In this document: positions 1 to 7,621 of the stretch, one piece after another
Position numbering within the stretch: position 1 is the first letter of the stretch
Layout: each line of letters opens with the position of its first letter
From: CAYSRC01 sp964433495
GTDB taxonomy: Bacteria; Bacillota; Clostridia; Oscillospirales; Ruminococcaceae
Direction: 5' to 3'
Assembly: GCA_964433495.1 (NCBI GenBank)
Contig: CAYSRC010000014.1
Location: 1-45,817, forward strand
DNA length: 45,817 nt
Notes under the pieces: generated by a model
Seen by the model: only the letters and a program-made list of their open reading frames with translations
Databases searched by the model: none
Told to the model about the DNA's origin: nothing
Position numbers and translations under genes: made by a program

Positions 1-360
1 AACTTCTCTTATGTCGGGGCGCACGCACGCCGTTGTCTGTTCTCTTGCGGTTCCCGGCTCCATTCGGTGGGCTTACGCACCCCGTGGATCGCTGACCGCC
101 GCGCCAACCATTTTTCTCCCTTTGTTCTTCACGTGCAGCATTCGATATGTTGCCCCTCTTTCGCAAAAGACACGCCCGGCCCGCCCGTTTCTCCGCAGGA
201 CGCCCCGCCCCCGTCTGTCGTGCGCCCTCGCGAAGAATGAAACGGTCCGCTCCCGTCTCTCCCGGCAGAGGGGACCGAAAACGCTGTCCCTCGCTTCTCT
301 TCTGCGGGCGGGGAGCGTCCCGGGACCCCAAACTTTTTCACAAATGCCCGCCGCGATATG
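1..360. other. Left-edge stretch without a supported gene
   Basis: GC-rich sequence ahead of the tRNA promoter. Several overlapping open frames cross it on both strands, but none has a convincing ribosome site or a recognisable protein, so I call no gene. The 3' end of a gene lying further left cannot be excluded. Confidence 0.5.
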
Positions 361-389
361 TTGACAACAGCCCCTCGATAGGATATAAT
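361..389 (+). promoter_or_regulatory. Consensus sigma-A promoter for tRNA-Met
   Basis: TTGACA (361-366) and TATAAT (384-389) are separated by exactly 17 nt, a perfect vegetative promoter. Transcription would start near 396, seven nt before the mature tRNA-Met 5' end, and could run on into tRNA-Glu. Confidence 0.9.
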
Positions 390-402
390 ATCTTATGCGT
401 TT

Positions 403-479
403 GGCGGCTTAGCTCAGTTGGCTAGAGCACTCGGTTCATACCCGGGGTGTCGCTGGTTCGAATCCTGCAGCCGCTACCA
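403..479 (+). tRNA. tRNA-Met (CAT), elongator type
   Basis: A 77-nt cloverleaf with encoded CCA (477-479). Acceptor strands GGCGGCT and AGCCGCT pair with a G-U first pair. The D arm is GCTC/GAGC and the anticodon stem is CTCGG/CCGGG with loop TTCATAC, giving anticodon CAT. The body resembles Firmicute elongator tRNA-Met rather than the initiator or the lysidine tRNA-Ile2. The T stem, GCTGG against CCTGC, has a central T-T mismatch where an A would restore pairing, and that base also creates a CTGCAG site. Confidence 0.93.
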
Positions 480-484
480 ACACC

Positions 485-518
485 CCGAGGTCAGGCATCT
501 AATCTTGCCTGACCTCGG
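485..518 (+). terminator. 13-bp hairpin between the two tRNAs
   Basis: Stem arms 485-497 and 506-518 are perfect complements around an 8-nt loop. Only a short TTGT follows, so it may be a weak terminator or a processing landmark between tRNA-Met and tRNA-Glu. Confidence 0.55.
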
Positions 519-536
519 TTGTATAACCCATAATTC

Positions 537-611
537 GGCCCGTTGGTCAAGAGGTTAAGACACCGCCCTTTCACGGCGGTATCACGAGTTCGATTCTCGT
601 ACGGGTCACCA
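537..611 (+). tRNA. tRNA-Glu (TTC)
   Basis: A 75-nt cloverleaf with encoded CCA (609-611). Acceptor arms are GGCCCGT/ACGGGTC, and the anticodon stem is CCGCC/GGCGG with loop CTTTCAC, giving anticodon TTC. The T arm is ACGAG-TTCGATT-CTCGT. It sits 58 nt after tRNA-Met and probably shares its transcript or read-through. Confidence 0.95.
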
Positions 612-673
612 GAACGGATTGTGCGGGTCCTTTGCTTTTATTGTGGGTTCGCGATCCGAGTGGTTTTTTGAAG

Positions 674-716
674 ACGGGCGCCGGTCTTGAGGGACGGGCG
701 CCCGTTTTCTTTTTTG
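674..716 (+). terminator. Intrinsic terminator after tRNA-Glu
   Basis: A 9-bp GC-rich stem (674-682 with 697-705) is followed by TTTTCTTTTTT, ending the tRNA transcript. Confidence 0.8.
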
Positions 717-784
717 TTTTAAGGGCGGGCAGGTATTCTCGCCTTTTCGCAAAAGACCGTTCAGACAACGAAGCCTTGCACCGA

Positions 785-832
785 CAATCCCTCAGTCAGC
801 TTCGCTGCCAGCTCCCTTTACACAAGGGAGCC
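785..832 (-). repeat. Dispersed two-hairpin repeat, copy 1
   Basis: The basic repeat of this genome. Read on the minus strand it is GGCTCCCTT-GTGTAA-AGGGAGC, then a second hairpin, GCAGCGAAGC-like, ending in GAGGGATTG. Nine further copies occur in the window. The sequence after it (to about 880) is a degenerate AAGG/GGGC-rich tail like those at 4969-5017 and 12190-12325. Non-coding; it belongs to no gene here. Confidence 0.85.
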
Positions 833-893
833 TCAAGGGCAAGGGACTTAAGGCCAAGGGCACGGGCCCTGAGAATTGCTGCGAGCCCCTAAA

Positions 894-942
894 AGCCCCC
901 CTTGTGTAAAGGGGGGAGGGCCGCAGAGCGGCGGGGGGATTG
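894..942 (+). repeat. Dispersed two-hairpin repeat, copy 2
   Basis: Inverted relative to copies 1 and 3. GCCCCCCTTGTGTAAAGGGG is followed by GGCCGCAGAGCGGC and GGGGGATTG. The arms differ from copy 1 but remain self-complementary. Confidence 0.8.
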
Positions 943-1003
943 AAAGACTACAGTTTTAAGACGCAGCAAAAGGCTTGCTCGAACGACGCAAGCTTCGTTC
1001 TGA

Positions 1004-1175
1004 CAATCCCTCAGTCAGCTTGCGCTGACAGCTCCCTTTACACAAGGGAGCCCAAGGGCTCAACTCCAACGGCTTTCTCGTAAAGAATAGGCCGTTCCGA
1101 TTGCGACGCGCATCTGCCGCGCGGAGTGCCGAGCTATCGTTCCTATTAAGCTCGGCCGTTCGGTAAGGGAACCTC
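1004..1175 (-). repeat. Dispersed repeat copy 3 with an appended palindromic module
   Basis: 1004-1052 is the two-hairpin repeat. From about 1098 an imperfect palindromic module follows, containing CCGATTGCG, GCATCTGCCGCGCGG and CTCGGCCGTTCGGTAAG. It resembles modules at 12951-12981, 16760-16797, 21421-21490 and 21985-22031. No coding evidence. Confidence 0.65.
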
Positions 1176-1353
1176 AAGGGCAAAGCCCGTGATTGCCTTA
1201 CACCTAAAACCTACTTCTACTTACCCCGATACTTTTGTTGCAAACGTCGGCGCGGCGTCCCTCCCGTCCCGGGAGCCGGCCGTGCGGCAGACAACGCGGC
1301 GGCCGCAAGCGAAGCTGTCAATTGCGCCCGCGGCCGCTTTTCAAAAAGGAGGT

Positions 1354-1971
1354 TTGATAGCCATCTCAAAAACATACGGATACGCGCGGGTCAGCACGAG
1401 GGAGCAGCACGAGGACCGTCAGCTCGTCGCCCTGCGCGGGGTGTCGGTGCCCGAGCGCAACATCTTCACCGACAAACAGTCGGGCGGGGACTTCGACCGC
1501 CCCCAGTACAACCGCCTCGTCAAAAAACTGAAGCCGGGCGACCTGCTCTACATCAAGAGCATCGACCGGCTGGGGCGCAACTATGAGGAGATTCAAAACC
1601 AGTGGCGCAGGCTGACCCGCGAAAAGGGCGTCGACATCGCGGTGATCGACATGCCGCTGCTCGACACGCGGCGCGGGAAGGACCTCATGGGGACCTTCCT
1701 CAGCGACATCGTGCTGCAGGTGCTCTCCTTTGTCGCCGAGAACGAGCGCGCCGACATCCGCCGGCGGCAGGCCGAGGGCATCGCCGCGGCAAAGGCGCGT
1801 GGCGTCAAGCTCGGCCGTCCGCCAAAGCCGCTGCCCGATAACTTCCCCGGCGTCTACCGGCGGTGGAGGGCGGGGAAGCTCTCCTGCACGGCGGCGGCGC
1901 GCGAGTGCGGTATGCCGCTGTCCACCTTCCGCTACCGGGCGGGGCTGTACGAAAGGGCGGGGCGGACGTAG
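1354..1971 (+). CDS. Small serine recombinase (resolvase/invertase family)
   Basis: About 200 residues: an N-terminal serine recombinase catalytic domain followed by a C-terminal helix-turn-helix. Visible landmarks are the nucleophile serine in YARVSTREQ, the active-site arginines of SIDRLGRN, the long dimer helix around VAENERADIRRRQAEG, and a DNA-binding helix pair near KLSCTAAARECGMPLSTF. The family makes double-strand exchanges as a covalent 5'-phosphoserine tetramer to resolve or invert DNA. A strong AAGGAGG lies at 1346-1352, but the codons where homologues begin read TTG ATA GCC ATC TCA AAA. TTG 1354 is only 1 nt from the ribosome site, so ATA 1357 or ATC 1363 may really be used; an upstream ATG at 1189 gives an implausible extension. 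The gene ends 6 nt before an inverted repeat that flanks a promoter-bearing segment, a likely substrate. Confidence 0.88.
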   Translation: MIAISKTYGYARVSTREQHEDRQLVALRGVSVPERNIFTDKQSGGDFDRPQYNRLVKKLKPGDLLYIKSIDRLGRNYEEIQNQWRRLTREKGVDIAVIDMPLLDTRRGKDLMGTFLSDIVLQVLSFVAENERADIRRRQAEGIAAAKARGVKLGRPPKPLPDNFPGVYRRWRAGKLSCTAAARECGMPLSTFRYRAGLYERAGRT

Positions 1972-1977
1972 GCGGGG

Positions 1978-2006
1978 CTCATCTGCGGAAAGGTGTACTT
2001 TTCTGT
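1978..2006 (+). repeat. Left 29-bp inverted repeat of a candidate invertible segment
   Basis: It matches the reverse complement of 2101-2129 at 26 of 29 positions, sharing the uninterrupted core GAAAGGTGTACTTTT. The core has a weak internal dyad (AAAG, 5 nt, CTTT), as expected of a recombinase dimer site. It starts 6 nt after the recombinase stop codon. Confidence 0.8.
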
Positions 2007-2033
2007 CGGTTTGCCGCGTTTAAAACATTTATA

Positions 2034-2062
2034 AAAATACCACATACGCCGTCGTTTTTCAA
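2034..2062 (-). promoter_or_regulatory. Promoter inside the inverted-repeat segment, pointing left
   Basis: On the minus strand TTGAAA (2062-2057) and TATTTT (2039-2034) are spaced 17 nt. In the present orientation it fires toward the 3' end of the recombinase gene. Inversion between the repeats would aim it at the signalling gene at 2340. Sequence match only; activity is unproven. Confidence 0.5.
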
Positions 2063-2100
2063 TACCCGTCCCGCCGTTTTTTTGTCATGAAATCCCGTTT

Positions 2101-2129
2101 ACAAAAAAGTACACCTTTCGGCAAATGAG
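2101..2129 (-). repeat. Right 29-bp inverted repeat of a candidate invertible segment
   Basis: Partner of 1978-2006; the three mismatches are single substitutions. No target-site duplication is visible outside the pair, which argues against a simple transposon end. Confidence 0.8.
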
Positions 2130-2158
2130 GCGCTCTCACGCCGAAGCTTCAGAAGGAA

Positions 2159-2187
2159 TTCAAAGACCATGTGAAAAAAGTTAACAT
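2159..2187 (+). promoter_or_regulatory. Possible fixed promoter for the signalling gene
   Basis: TTCAAA (2159-2164), 17-nt spacer, TAACAT (2182-2187); 4 of 6 matches in each box. It lies outside the invertible segment and would leave a leader of about 145 nt before the ATG at 2340. Confidence 0.35.
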
Positions 2188-2339
2188 CCCTTTGGTATTG
2201 TTCTGTTTTTAGATGCGCGCGCTGTCCCGACGCGAAATCCGAAAGCGCGGCGAAGACAGCCGCATCGAACCCTTCAGGGCGCAGAGGGCAGAGAACGCCC
2301 CGCGCCGAAGGGCCGCAAAATCCCCGGGAGGTACCGGCA

Positions 2340-4802
2340 ATGCACGAAATGAACAAGAGAAAATATAAGATCCTCGTCGTGGACGACTCACGGTTCAACC
2401 GCGTCGTTCTGACGAGTATGCTCGGGAGTTCCTATTACCTCGAGGAGGCGTGCGACGGCAGGCAGGCCATGACGATTTTGGAGGACCACGCGGAGGAGTT
2501 CTCCCTCATCCTGCTCGACATCGTGATGCCCAACATGGACGGCTTCGCGTTTCTGAGGGCCATGCGGGCGGAGGGCTGGCTCGACTTTCTGCCCGTCATC
2601 ATGATCTCCTCGGAGTACACCGACGAAAACATCGAGGCCGCCTACCGTCTCGGGGCGAGCGACATCATCCGCCGGCCGTACAACGAACGAATCGTCCTCA
2701 ACCGCATCGCCAACACCATCGCGCTCTCGAGCAAGCAGCGCGAGCTGTCCAACGCGCTCGTCAACGAGGTCATCCAGGAGAACGAGACGAGCGCCGCCAT
2801 GGTCTCCATCCTCTCCCACATCGTCGAGACCCGCAACGGCGAGAGCGGCGACCACGTGCAGAACATCCGAACCATCACCCGCCTGCTGCTCGAGGAGCTG
2901 ACGCGCAAAAGCGACCGCTACAGCTTCACCAACGAGGAGCTGCTGCTCATCTGCAACGCGGCCGCGCTGCACGACATCGGCAAGATGACCATCCCCGAGG
3001 AAATCCTCAACAAGCCGGGCAAGCTGACCGACGAGGAGTTTCGCATCATGAAGGGGCACGCGATGGCGGGCGCGGACATGGTCGACGCGCTGTGCCGGGA
3101 GGAGAGCGCGAACCCCCTCTTCAAGCTCACCTACGACATCTGCCGCTGGCACCACGAGCGGTACGACGGGCGGGGCTACCCCGACGGCCTCAAGGGGGAC
3201 GACATCCCCATCGCCGCCCAGGTCGTGTCGGTCGCCGACGTGTACGACGCGCTCGTGAGCGAGCGCTGCTACAAGCCGGCGCACACCCCCGAGCAGGCGT
3301 ATCGGATGATTATGGACGGGGAGTGCGGCGTGTTCAACCCCCTGCTGCTCGACTGCTTTTCGGGGATATTCGACAAGCTCAAGCGGATGCGCGGCCCCGC
3401 GGGCTCGCCCGGCCTCGCCGCGTCCGGCGCCGACGCGGGGCAGGAGCTCATCGAGGGGGCCATCGCTCACCTGCACGAGAACGGGCTCATCGCCTCCGAG
3501 CAAATCATGCAGACGCTGTCGCACGAGCGGCTGCGCTTTAAGTTCTTTTTCAACGAGCCCTACCCCGCGTTCTACTACACCGTGTCCCCGCCCGTCCTGC
3601 GCTACAACAGGGCCGGGATGAAGCTGTTCGGGACGGAGGAGGCGCTCCTTACCCCCGACGGGACGCAGCCCCCGCACGAGCGGTACGACGCTGAGGCGGC
3701 GGAGCGGCTGCGCCGCAGGCTCGCGTCGGCGACCAACGAGCACCCCCTCGTCAAGGAGACCGTCCTGTTGAGCCTCCCCGGGGAGCAGCCCCGAGAATAC
3801 CGCTGCGAGATGCAGACGGTGTGGGACTCGGCCGACGCGGGGCAGTACACCGAGGTCATCGGCAGGCTTGTCCCCCTCGACGGCGAGGCCGCCGGGACCC
3901 CCGCCGACGACGACAGGGGCGAGCTGCCGGCCTTCGGCGGCAAAATGAGCGGCAGAGAGGCGCTGCTGCTGATAAACGCCCTCAAGTTCATGGTCTATAA
4001 CGTCCGCCTCGTCGACCCCGCCGACGCCACCGTGGTGGAGATCGACGACGCCGGCAGGCCGGTTAAGCGCGGCCATGCCTGTTATCAGATCTGGAAGCAG
4101 GAGCACCGCTGCGCAAACTGCACCTCGATGAAGTGCCTCGAGATGCAAAAGGAGTTCTCGAAGATCGTGTTCCTCGACAACGAGGTGTTCCACGTGATCT
4201 CGCAGTACGTCGAGGTGGAGGGCAAGCCGCTCGTGCTCGAGACACTGACCCGAATCACCGAGGACGCCCTGCTCACCGGGGAGGGCGAGCGCCTACCCAC
4301 CCGCTCGATCTCCGACATGCACAACAAGCTGTACATCGACGCCGTCACCCAGGCGCACAACCGCCGCTACTACAACACCAAGGCGCTCGACCCCGACAGG
4401 CTGTTCGCGCTGGCAATCCTCAACGTCGACCACTTTAAGGACATCAACGACGCGTACGGGCGCGCGGTCGGGGACAGGGTTTTGAACGCCGTCGCGCGGG
4501 CCGCCGAGAAGGACATCCGAAAGTCGGACGCGCTGGTTCGCTACTACGGCGACGAGTTCGTCATCATGTTCGCGGACGCGGGCACAGACGAGCTGCGGAC
4601 GACGCTCGAGCGGATAAGCGCCGACATCGACGCCCTCTCGGTCGAGGGCGTCGAGGACGGGCGGCGCATCACCGTCAGCATCGGCGGGGCCGTCGGCCCC
4701 GACCGCCCCGCCGAGCTGCTTAAGCGGGCGGACGGGATGCTGCGCAAAGCCAAGCAACACCGCGGAAGCATCGAGCTGTGCGGCGGAGAGGGAGCGGAGT
4801 AA
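2340..4802 (+). CDS. Response regulator with HD-GYP and GGDEF domains (c-di-GMP turnover)
   Basis: An 820-residue cytoplasmic signalling protein. Residues 9-125 form a CheY-like receiver with acidic pair D15-D16 and phospho-acceptor D60 (LLDIVMPNMDG). Residues about 150-345 are an HD-GYP phosphodiesterase domain with HDIGK at 211-215, then HHERYDGRGYPDG. A linker and a PAS-like region follow; around residues 575-605 is a cysteine-rich motif, CYQIWKQEHRCANC. A GGDEF domain ends the protein. Its signature reads YGDEF (736-740), with tyrosine for the first glycine, so cyclase activity is uncertain. HD-GYP domains hydrolyse c-di-GMP and GGDEF domains make it or bind GTP. GGAGG at 2323-2327 selects ATG 2340. 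No kinase gene lies nearby. The upstream invertible promoter candidate suggests on/off control. Confidence 0.92.
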   Translation: MHEMNKRKYKILVVDDSRFNRVVLTSMLGSSYYLEEACDGRQAMTILEDHAEEFSLILLDIVMPNMDGFAFLRAMRAEGWLDFLPVIMISSEYTDENIEAAYRLGASDIIRRPYNERIVLNRIANTIALSSKQRELSNALVNEVIQENETSAAMVSILSHIVETRNGESGDHVQNIRTITRLLLEELTRKSDRYSFTNEELLLICNAAALHDIGKMTIPEEILNKPGKLTDEEFRIMKGHAMAGADMVDALCREESANPLFKLTYDICRWHHERYDGRGYPDGLKGDDIPIAAQVVSVADVYDALVSERCYKPAHTPEQAYRMIMDGECGVFNPLLLDCFSGIFDKLKRMRGPAGSPGLAASGADAGQELIEGAIAHLHENGLIASEQIMQTLSHERLRFKFFFNEPYPAFYYTVSPPVLRYNRAGMKLFGTEEALLTPDGTQPPHERYDAEAAERLRRRLASATNEHPLVKETVLLSLPGEQPREYRCEMQTVWDSADAGQYTEVIGRLVPLDGEAAGTPADDDRGELPAFGGKMSGREALLLINALKFMVYNVRLVDPADATVVEIDDAGRPVKRGHACYQIWKQEHRCANCTSMKCLEMQKEFSKIVFLDNEVFHVISQYVEVEGKPLVLETLTRITEDALLTGEGERLPTRSISDMHNKLYIDAVTQAHNRRYYNTKALDPDRLFALAILNVDHFKDINDAYGRAVGDRVLNAVARAAEKDIRKSDALVRYYGDEFVIMFADAGTDELRTTLERISADIDALSVEGVEDGRRITVSIGGAVGPDRPAELLKRADGMLRKAKQHRGSIELCGGEGAE

Positions 4803-4922
4803 GCGCCCGGCGCGGTGTGTACAGTGCGCGCGGGCAGTGGCCGTGCGAAACCGTGGGGGATTGTGAGCGCTGAGCTTAAAGCGCAACATAAGGTTTGTTT
4901 AAACGACTACGACTTGTGCAAT

Positions 4923-5017
4923 CAATCCCTCAGTCACTTCGTGACAGCTCCCTTTACACAAGGGAGCCTCAAGGTCAAGGGCACCAAGGTCAAAACCGTA
5001 AGGTCAAAACCCTAAAG
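4923..5017 (-). repeat. Dispersed two-hairpin repeat copy 4 with AAGGTCAAAACC tail
   Basis: 4923-4968 is the two-hairpin repeat (CAATCCCTCAGTCACTTCGT, then the paired CTCCCTTT/AAGGGAG arms). 4969-5017 is a low-complexity tail with repeated AAGGTCAA units, the same kind of tail that adjoins the copy at 12328. No gene lies between 4803 and 5168. Confidence 0.8.
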
Positions 5018-5105
5018 TCAAGAACCTACCGTTCCGGTGGGGTCTCTTCCTGACCTTATCTTACCTTTCCCCCTCCTCCGGCAACATCCGCCTTCTCGGC
5101 ACAGC

Positions 5106-5138
5106 AAAAAGAGCCGCTCAGTCCGAGCGGCTCTTTTA
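5106..5138 (-). terminator. Terminator of the ribosomal protein operon
   Basis: Perfect hairpin AAAAGAGCCGCTC / GAGCGGCTCTTTT with A-run and U-run on both sides, 31 nt beyond the rplL stop. It would work on either strand. Confidence 0.9.
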
Positions 5139-5168
5139 AACAGCAGATACAATCGGCTATAACCCGAC

Positions 5169-5537
5169 TTACTTGAGCTCGACGGTCGCGCCGGCCTCGG
5201 TGAGGGTCTTCTCGATCTCGTCGGCATCGGCCTTCGAGATGCCCTCCTTGACGGGCTTCGGAGCGTTGTCGACCAGCTCTTTGGCCTCCTTGAGTCCGAG
5301 GCCGGTGATCTCCTTGACCGCCTTGATGACGGCCATCTTGTTCGCGCCGACCTCCTTGAGGATGACGTCGTACTCGCTCTTCTCCTCGGCGGCAGCCTCG
5401 GCGGCGGGGCCCGCAACCGCGACGGCGGTCGCAGCGGCAGAGACGCCGAACTCCTCCTCAATCGCTTTGACGAGCTCGCTGAGCTCGAGAACCGTCATAC
5501 CCTTGATCTCTTCGATCATCTTCGCTATATCAGCCAT
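5169..5537 (-). CDS. rplL: 50S ribosomal protein L7/L12
   Basis: 122 residues. The N-terminal dimerisation helices begin MADIAKMIEEIKGM, then comes an alanine-rich hinge (GPAAEAAAEEK), then the conserved C-terminal factor-binding domain with KIxVIKxVKEITGLGLKEAKELV-type sequence and a final VELK. L7/L12 forms the flexible ribosome stalk that recruits EF-Tu, EF-G and IF2. GGAGG sits 10 nt before the ATG at 5537; an in-frame TTG at 5543 is too close to it. Last gene of the operon, 58 nt after rplJ. Confidence 0.97.
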   Translation of the reverse strand: MADIAKMIEEIKGMTVLELSELVKAIEEEFGVSAAATAVAVAGPAAEAAAEEKSEYDVILKEVGANKMAVIKAVKEITGLGLKEAKELVDNAPKPVKEGISKADADEIEKTLTEAGATVELK

Positions 5538-5595
5538 TTTCAATAATCCTCCGTATATTTTTTAAGAAAAACTCTGTCCGGTCGTGCTCTTCGCG

Positions 5596-6090
5596 TTACG
5601 CGGACTTTTTGGCGACCTCGTTCACGGCGCGAGCCAGCGACGCGATTATGCCGTTAAGCGACCCGGCGACCTGGGCGATAAGCCCGTCGCGGGACGGCAG
5701 CGAGGCGATCGCCTTGAGCCCCTCGGCGTCCATAAACTTGCCGTCTACATAGCCGACCTTGAAGTCAAAGAAGTTCTTGTTCTTGGACGCATACTTCTGG
5801 ATAACGCGGGCGGGCGCCGTCTCGTCGCTGCCGACGGCAACGGCGGTCGTGCCGTTGAGCGCGGGAAGCATATCGTCGAGACCCGCCTCCTTCGCCGCAA
5901 AGGCGAGGATGCTGTTCTTGACGACGGTGTACCTGACGCCCTCCTCGCGCAGCTCGGCGCGAAGCTTGGTGTCGTCGGCGACGCTGATACCCTTGTAGTC
6001 GACAAGGACGATCGACTTTGCGTTTTTAAACTGCTCGGTCATCGCGGCGACCTGCGCCTTTTTGGACGCAAGAATCTTTTCACTTGCCAT
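5596..6090 (-). CDS. rplJ: 50S ribosomal protein L10
   Basis: 164 residues, full length. It opens MASEKILASKKAQVAAMTEQ and carries the rRNA-binding L10 domain (VLVDYKGISVADDTKLRAEL, YTVVKNSI) with a C-terminal helix that docks L7/L12 dimers. L10 anchors the stalk on 23S rRNA and, in many bacteria, represses its own operon through the mRNA leader, which is present upstream here. GGAGG lies 11 nt before ATG 6090; an earlier in-frame GTG at 6102 overlaps the ribosome site. Confidence 0.97.
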   Translation of the reverse strand: MASEKILASKKAQVAAMTEQFKNAKSIVLVDYKGISVADDTKLRAELREEGVRYTVVKNSILAFAAKEAGLDDMLPALNGTTAVAVGSDETAPARVIQKYASKNKNFFDFKVGYVDGKFMDAEGLKAIASLPSRDGLIAQVAGSLNGIIASLARAVNEVAKKSA

Positions 6091-6109
6091 CTTTTCTTTC
6101 ACCTCCGTT

Positions 6110-6280
6110 TAGTTGATGCGGTGAAAACAAAAACCCTTCCCCGGCGCTCGGCCGAGGAAGGGACAAACTTGCCGCAGCGAACCCCGCCAAAAGGGGGGAC
6201 GCATTTTCAAGTTTTGACCTCGGCAGGCGGGGCTCGACGCCCCTTTATGTTTTCACACCTGCTGTCTTTGGCAAAACAGC
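6110..6280 (-). promoter_or_regulatory. Ribosomal protein L10 leader with attenuator hairpin
   Basis: On the minus strand the leader begins near 6280 with the AAAGACAGCAGGTG block typical of Firmicute L10 leaders. It contains several complementary GC-rich stretches and ends in a hairpin (CCCTTCC at 6159-6165 with GGAAGGG at 6135-6141 or nearby) followed by TTTTTGTTTT. That layout fits an L10-binding RNA controlling an internal terminator ahead of rplJ-rplL. Recognised from motif and position; the exact fold needs a covariance model search. Confidence 0.82.
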
Positions 6281-6286
6281 TTATTT

Positions 6287-6316
6287 ATTATACAGCCTTT
6301 TGTGCGCCCCTGTCAA
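6287..6316 (-). promoter_or_regulatory. Consensus promoter for rplJ-rplL
   Basis: On the minus strand TTGACA (6316-6311) and TATAAT (6292-6287) are spaced 18 nt. It gives rplJ-rplL an independent start directly above the L10 leader. Confidence 0.9.
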
Positions 6317-6354
6317 CAGGGGCGGCTCGATTTTCGGCAAACGCGGCGCACCGC

Positions 6355-7074
6355 TCACGCCTGCGCCTGCTGGTTGAGCAGGCTCATATAGCGCTGGGTT
6401 GCGACCTTGACGCCGGGTCCCATGGTCGTCGAGACGACGCACGACCTGATATACTGGCCCTTGGACGCGGCGGGCTTCGCCTTGACGACGGCCTCGATGA
6501 GGGTGTCGAAGTTCTCGACCAGCTTCTCGCCGCCGAACGACGCCTTGCCGATGGGGCAGTGGATGATGTTGCTCTTGTCGAGGCGGTACTCGATCTTGCC
6601 GGCCTTGGCCTCGGCGACCGCCTTCGCGACGTCGGGGGTGACGGTGCCCGCCTTGGGGTTGGGCATGAGGCCGCGCGGACCGAGTATCTTGCCGAGGCGT
6701 CCGACGACGCCCATCATGTCGGGCGACGCGATAACGACGTCAAAGTCCATGAAGTTTTCCTTCTGGATGCGCTCGGCGAGGTCCTCGGCGCCCACGATCT
6801 CTGCGCCCGCGGCTTCGGCGTCCTTGGCCTTGTCGCCCTTGGCGAACACGGCGACACGGACGTTTTTGCCGGTGCCGTTGGGCAGGACGACCGCGCCGCG
6901 CACCTGCTGGTCCGCGTGGCGGCTGTCGACGCCGAGACGAATGTGTATCTCGACCGTCTCGTCAAACTTTGCCTTTGCCGTCTTGCAGCAGAGCTCGAGG
7001 GCCTCTGCGGTGTCGTAAAGCTTCGTGCGCTCGATGAGCTTTGCGCTCTCTGTGTATGCCTTGCCGTGTTTCAT
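6355..7074 (-). CDS. rplA: 50S ribosomal protein L1
   Basis: 239 residues, normal length. The two-domain L1 fold is supported by the family blocks LGVDSRHADQQVRGAVVLP, GKILGPRGLMPNPK and GTVTPDV. L1 builds the mobile L1 stalk near the E site and often represses the L11 operon. GAGGAGGG lies inside the end of rplK, whose TAA stop shares one base with the ATG, so the two genes are translationally linked. Confidence 0.98.
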   Translation of the reverse strand: MKHGKAYTESAKLIERTKLYDTAEALELCCKTAKAKFDETVEIHIRLGVDSRHADQQVRGAVVLPNGTGKNVRVAVFAKGDKAKDAEAAGAEIVGAEDLAERIQKENFMDFDVVIASPDMMGVVGRLGKILGPRGLMPNPKAGTVTPDVAKAVAEAKAGKIEYRLDKSNIIHCPIGKASFGGEKLVENFDTLIEAVVKAKPAASKGQYIRSCVVSTTMGPGVKVATQRYMSLLNQQAQA

Positions 7075-7505
7075 TATTCACCCTCCTCTACAGTTACGCC
7101 CATGCTGCGCGCGGTGCCGGCGATCATCTTCATCGCCTGCTCTACGCTCGAGGCGTTGAGGTCGGGCTTTTTAATCTCGGCTATCTTGCGAAGCGATGCC
7201 CTGGTTATCGTCGCGACCTTTGTCTTGTTGGGCACGCCCGAGCCGCTTTCGATGCTGCACTCCTTCTTGATAAGGACGGCGGCGGGCGGCGTCTTGGTGA
7301 CAAAGGAGAACGAGTGGTCGGCGTAGACCGTGATGACGACGGGGATGATCATCCCGACGTCGTTTTTCGTGCGCTCGTTGAACTCCTTGGTGAACGCCAT
7401 GATGTTCACGCCGTGCTGGCCGAGCGCGGGGCCCACGGGGGGCGCGGGCGTGGCTTTGCCGGCCGGGATCTGAAGCTTGATGTAGCCTATTACCTTCTGA
7501 GCCAT
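7074..7505 (-). CDS. rplK: 50S ribosomal protein L11
   Basis: 143 residues, canonical. It begins MAQKVIGYIKLQIPAGKATP, contains PPVGPALGQHGVNIMAFTKEFN, and ends in the rRNA-binding domain. L11 shapes the GTPase-associated centre of the ribosome and is needed for stringent-factor response. The TCGGAGG ribosome site is 5 nt upstream. The 116-nt gap from nusG carries a GTGGGAGGG element, as is common ahead of Firmicute rplK. Confidence 0.98.
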   Translation of the reverse strand: MAQKVIGYIKLQIPAGKATPAPPVGPALGQHGVNIMAFTKEFNERTKNDVGMIIPVVITVYADHSFSFVTKTPPAAVLIKKECSIESGSGVPNKTKVATITRASLRKIAEIKKPDLNASSVEQAMKMIAGTARSMGVTVEEGE

Positions 7506-7621
7506 ATTCTACCTCCGAAATTCAGTGGTTTAATCGGGGCGTATCAAAAATTTGCGTCCCTCCCACGAGAACGCCGCTTCGGGCGCCCTCTCTAAAAGCC
7601 GCAAAGGGCCTTTATACAGCC

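Noticed and set aside
1978..2129. Reading the 29-bp inverted repeats as a transposon or terminator
   Set aside because: No target duplication, an interior too short for a gene, and a 94-nt loop without a U-run. A recombinase substrate fits better, though it is not proven.
2388..4193. 601-residue open frame antisense to the signalling gene
   Set aside because: Shadow of a GC-rich gene; no ribosome site, and composition (His/Val/Gly/Asp) is typical of antisense frames.
5584..7326. 580-residue plus-strand frame across rplJ and rplA
   Set aside because: Antisense to well-conserved ribosomal protein genes and crosses their L10 leader.
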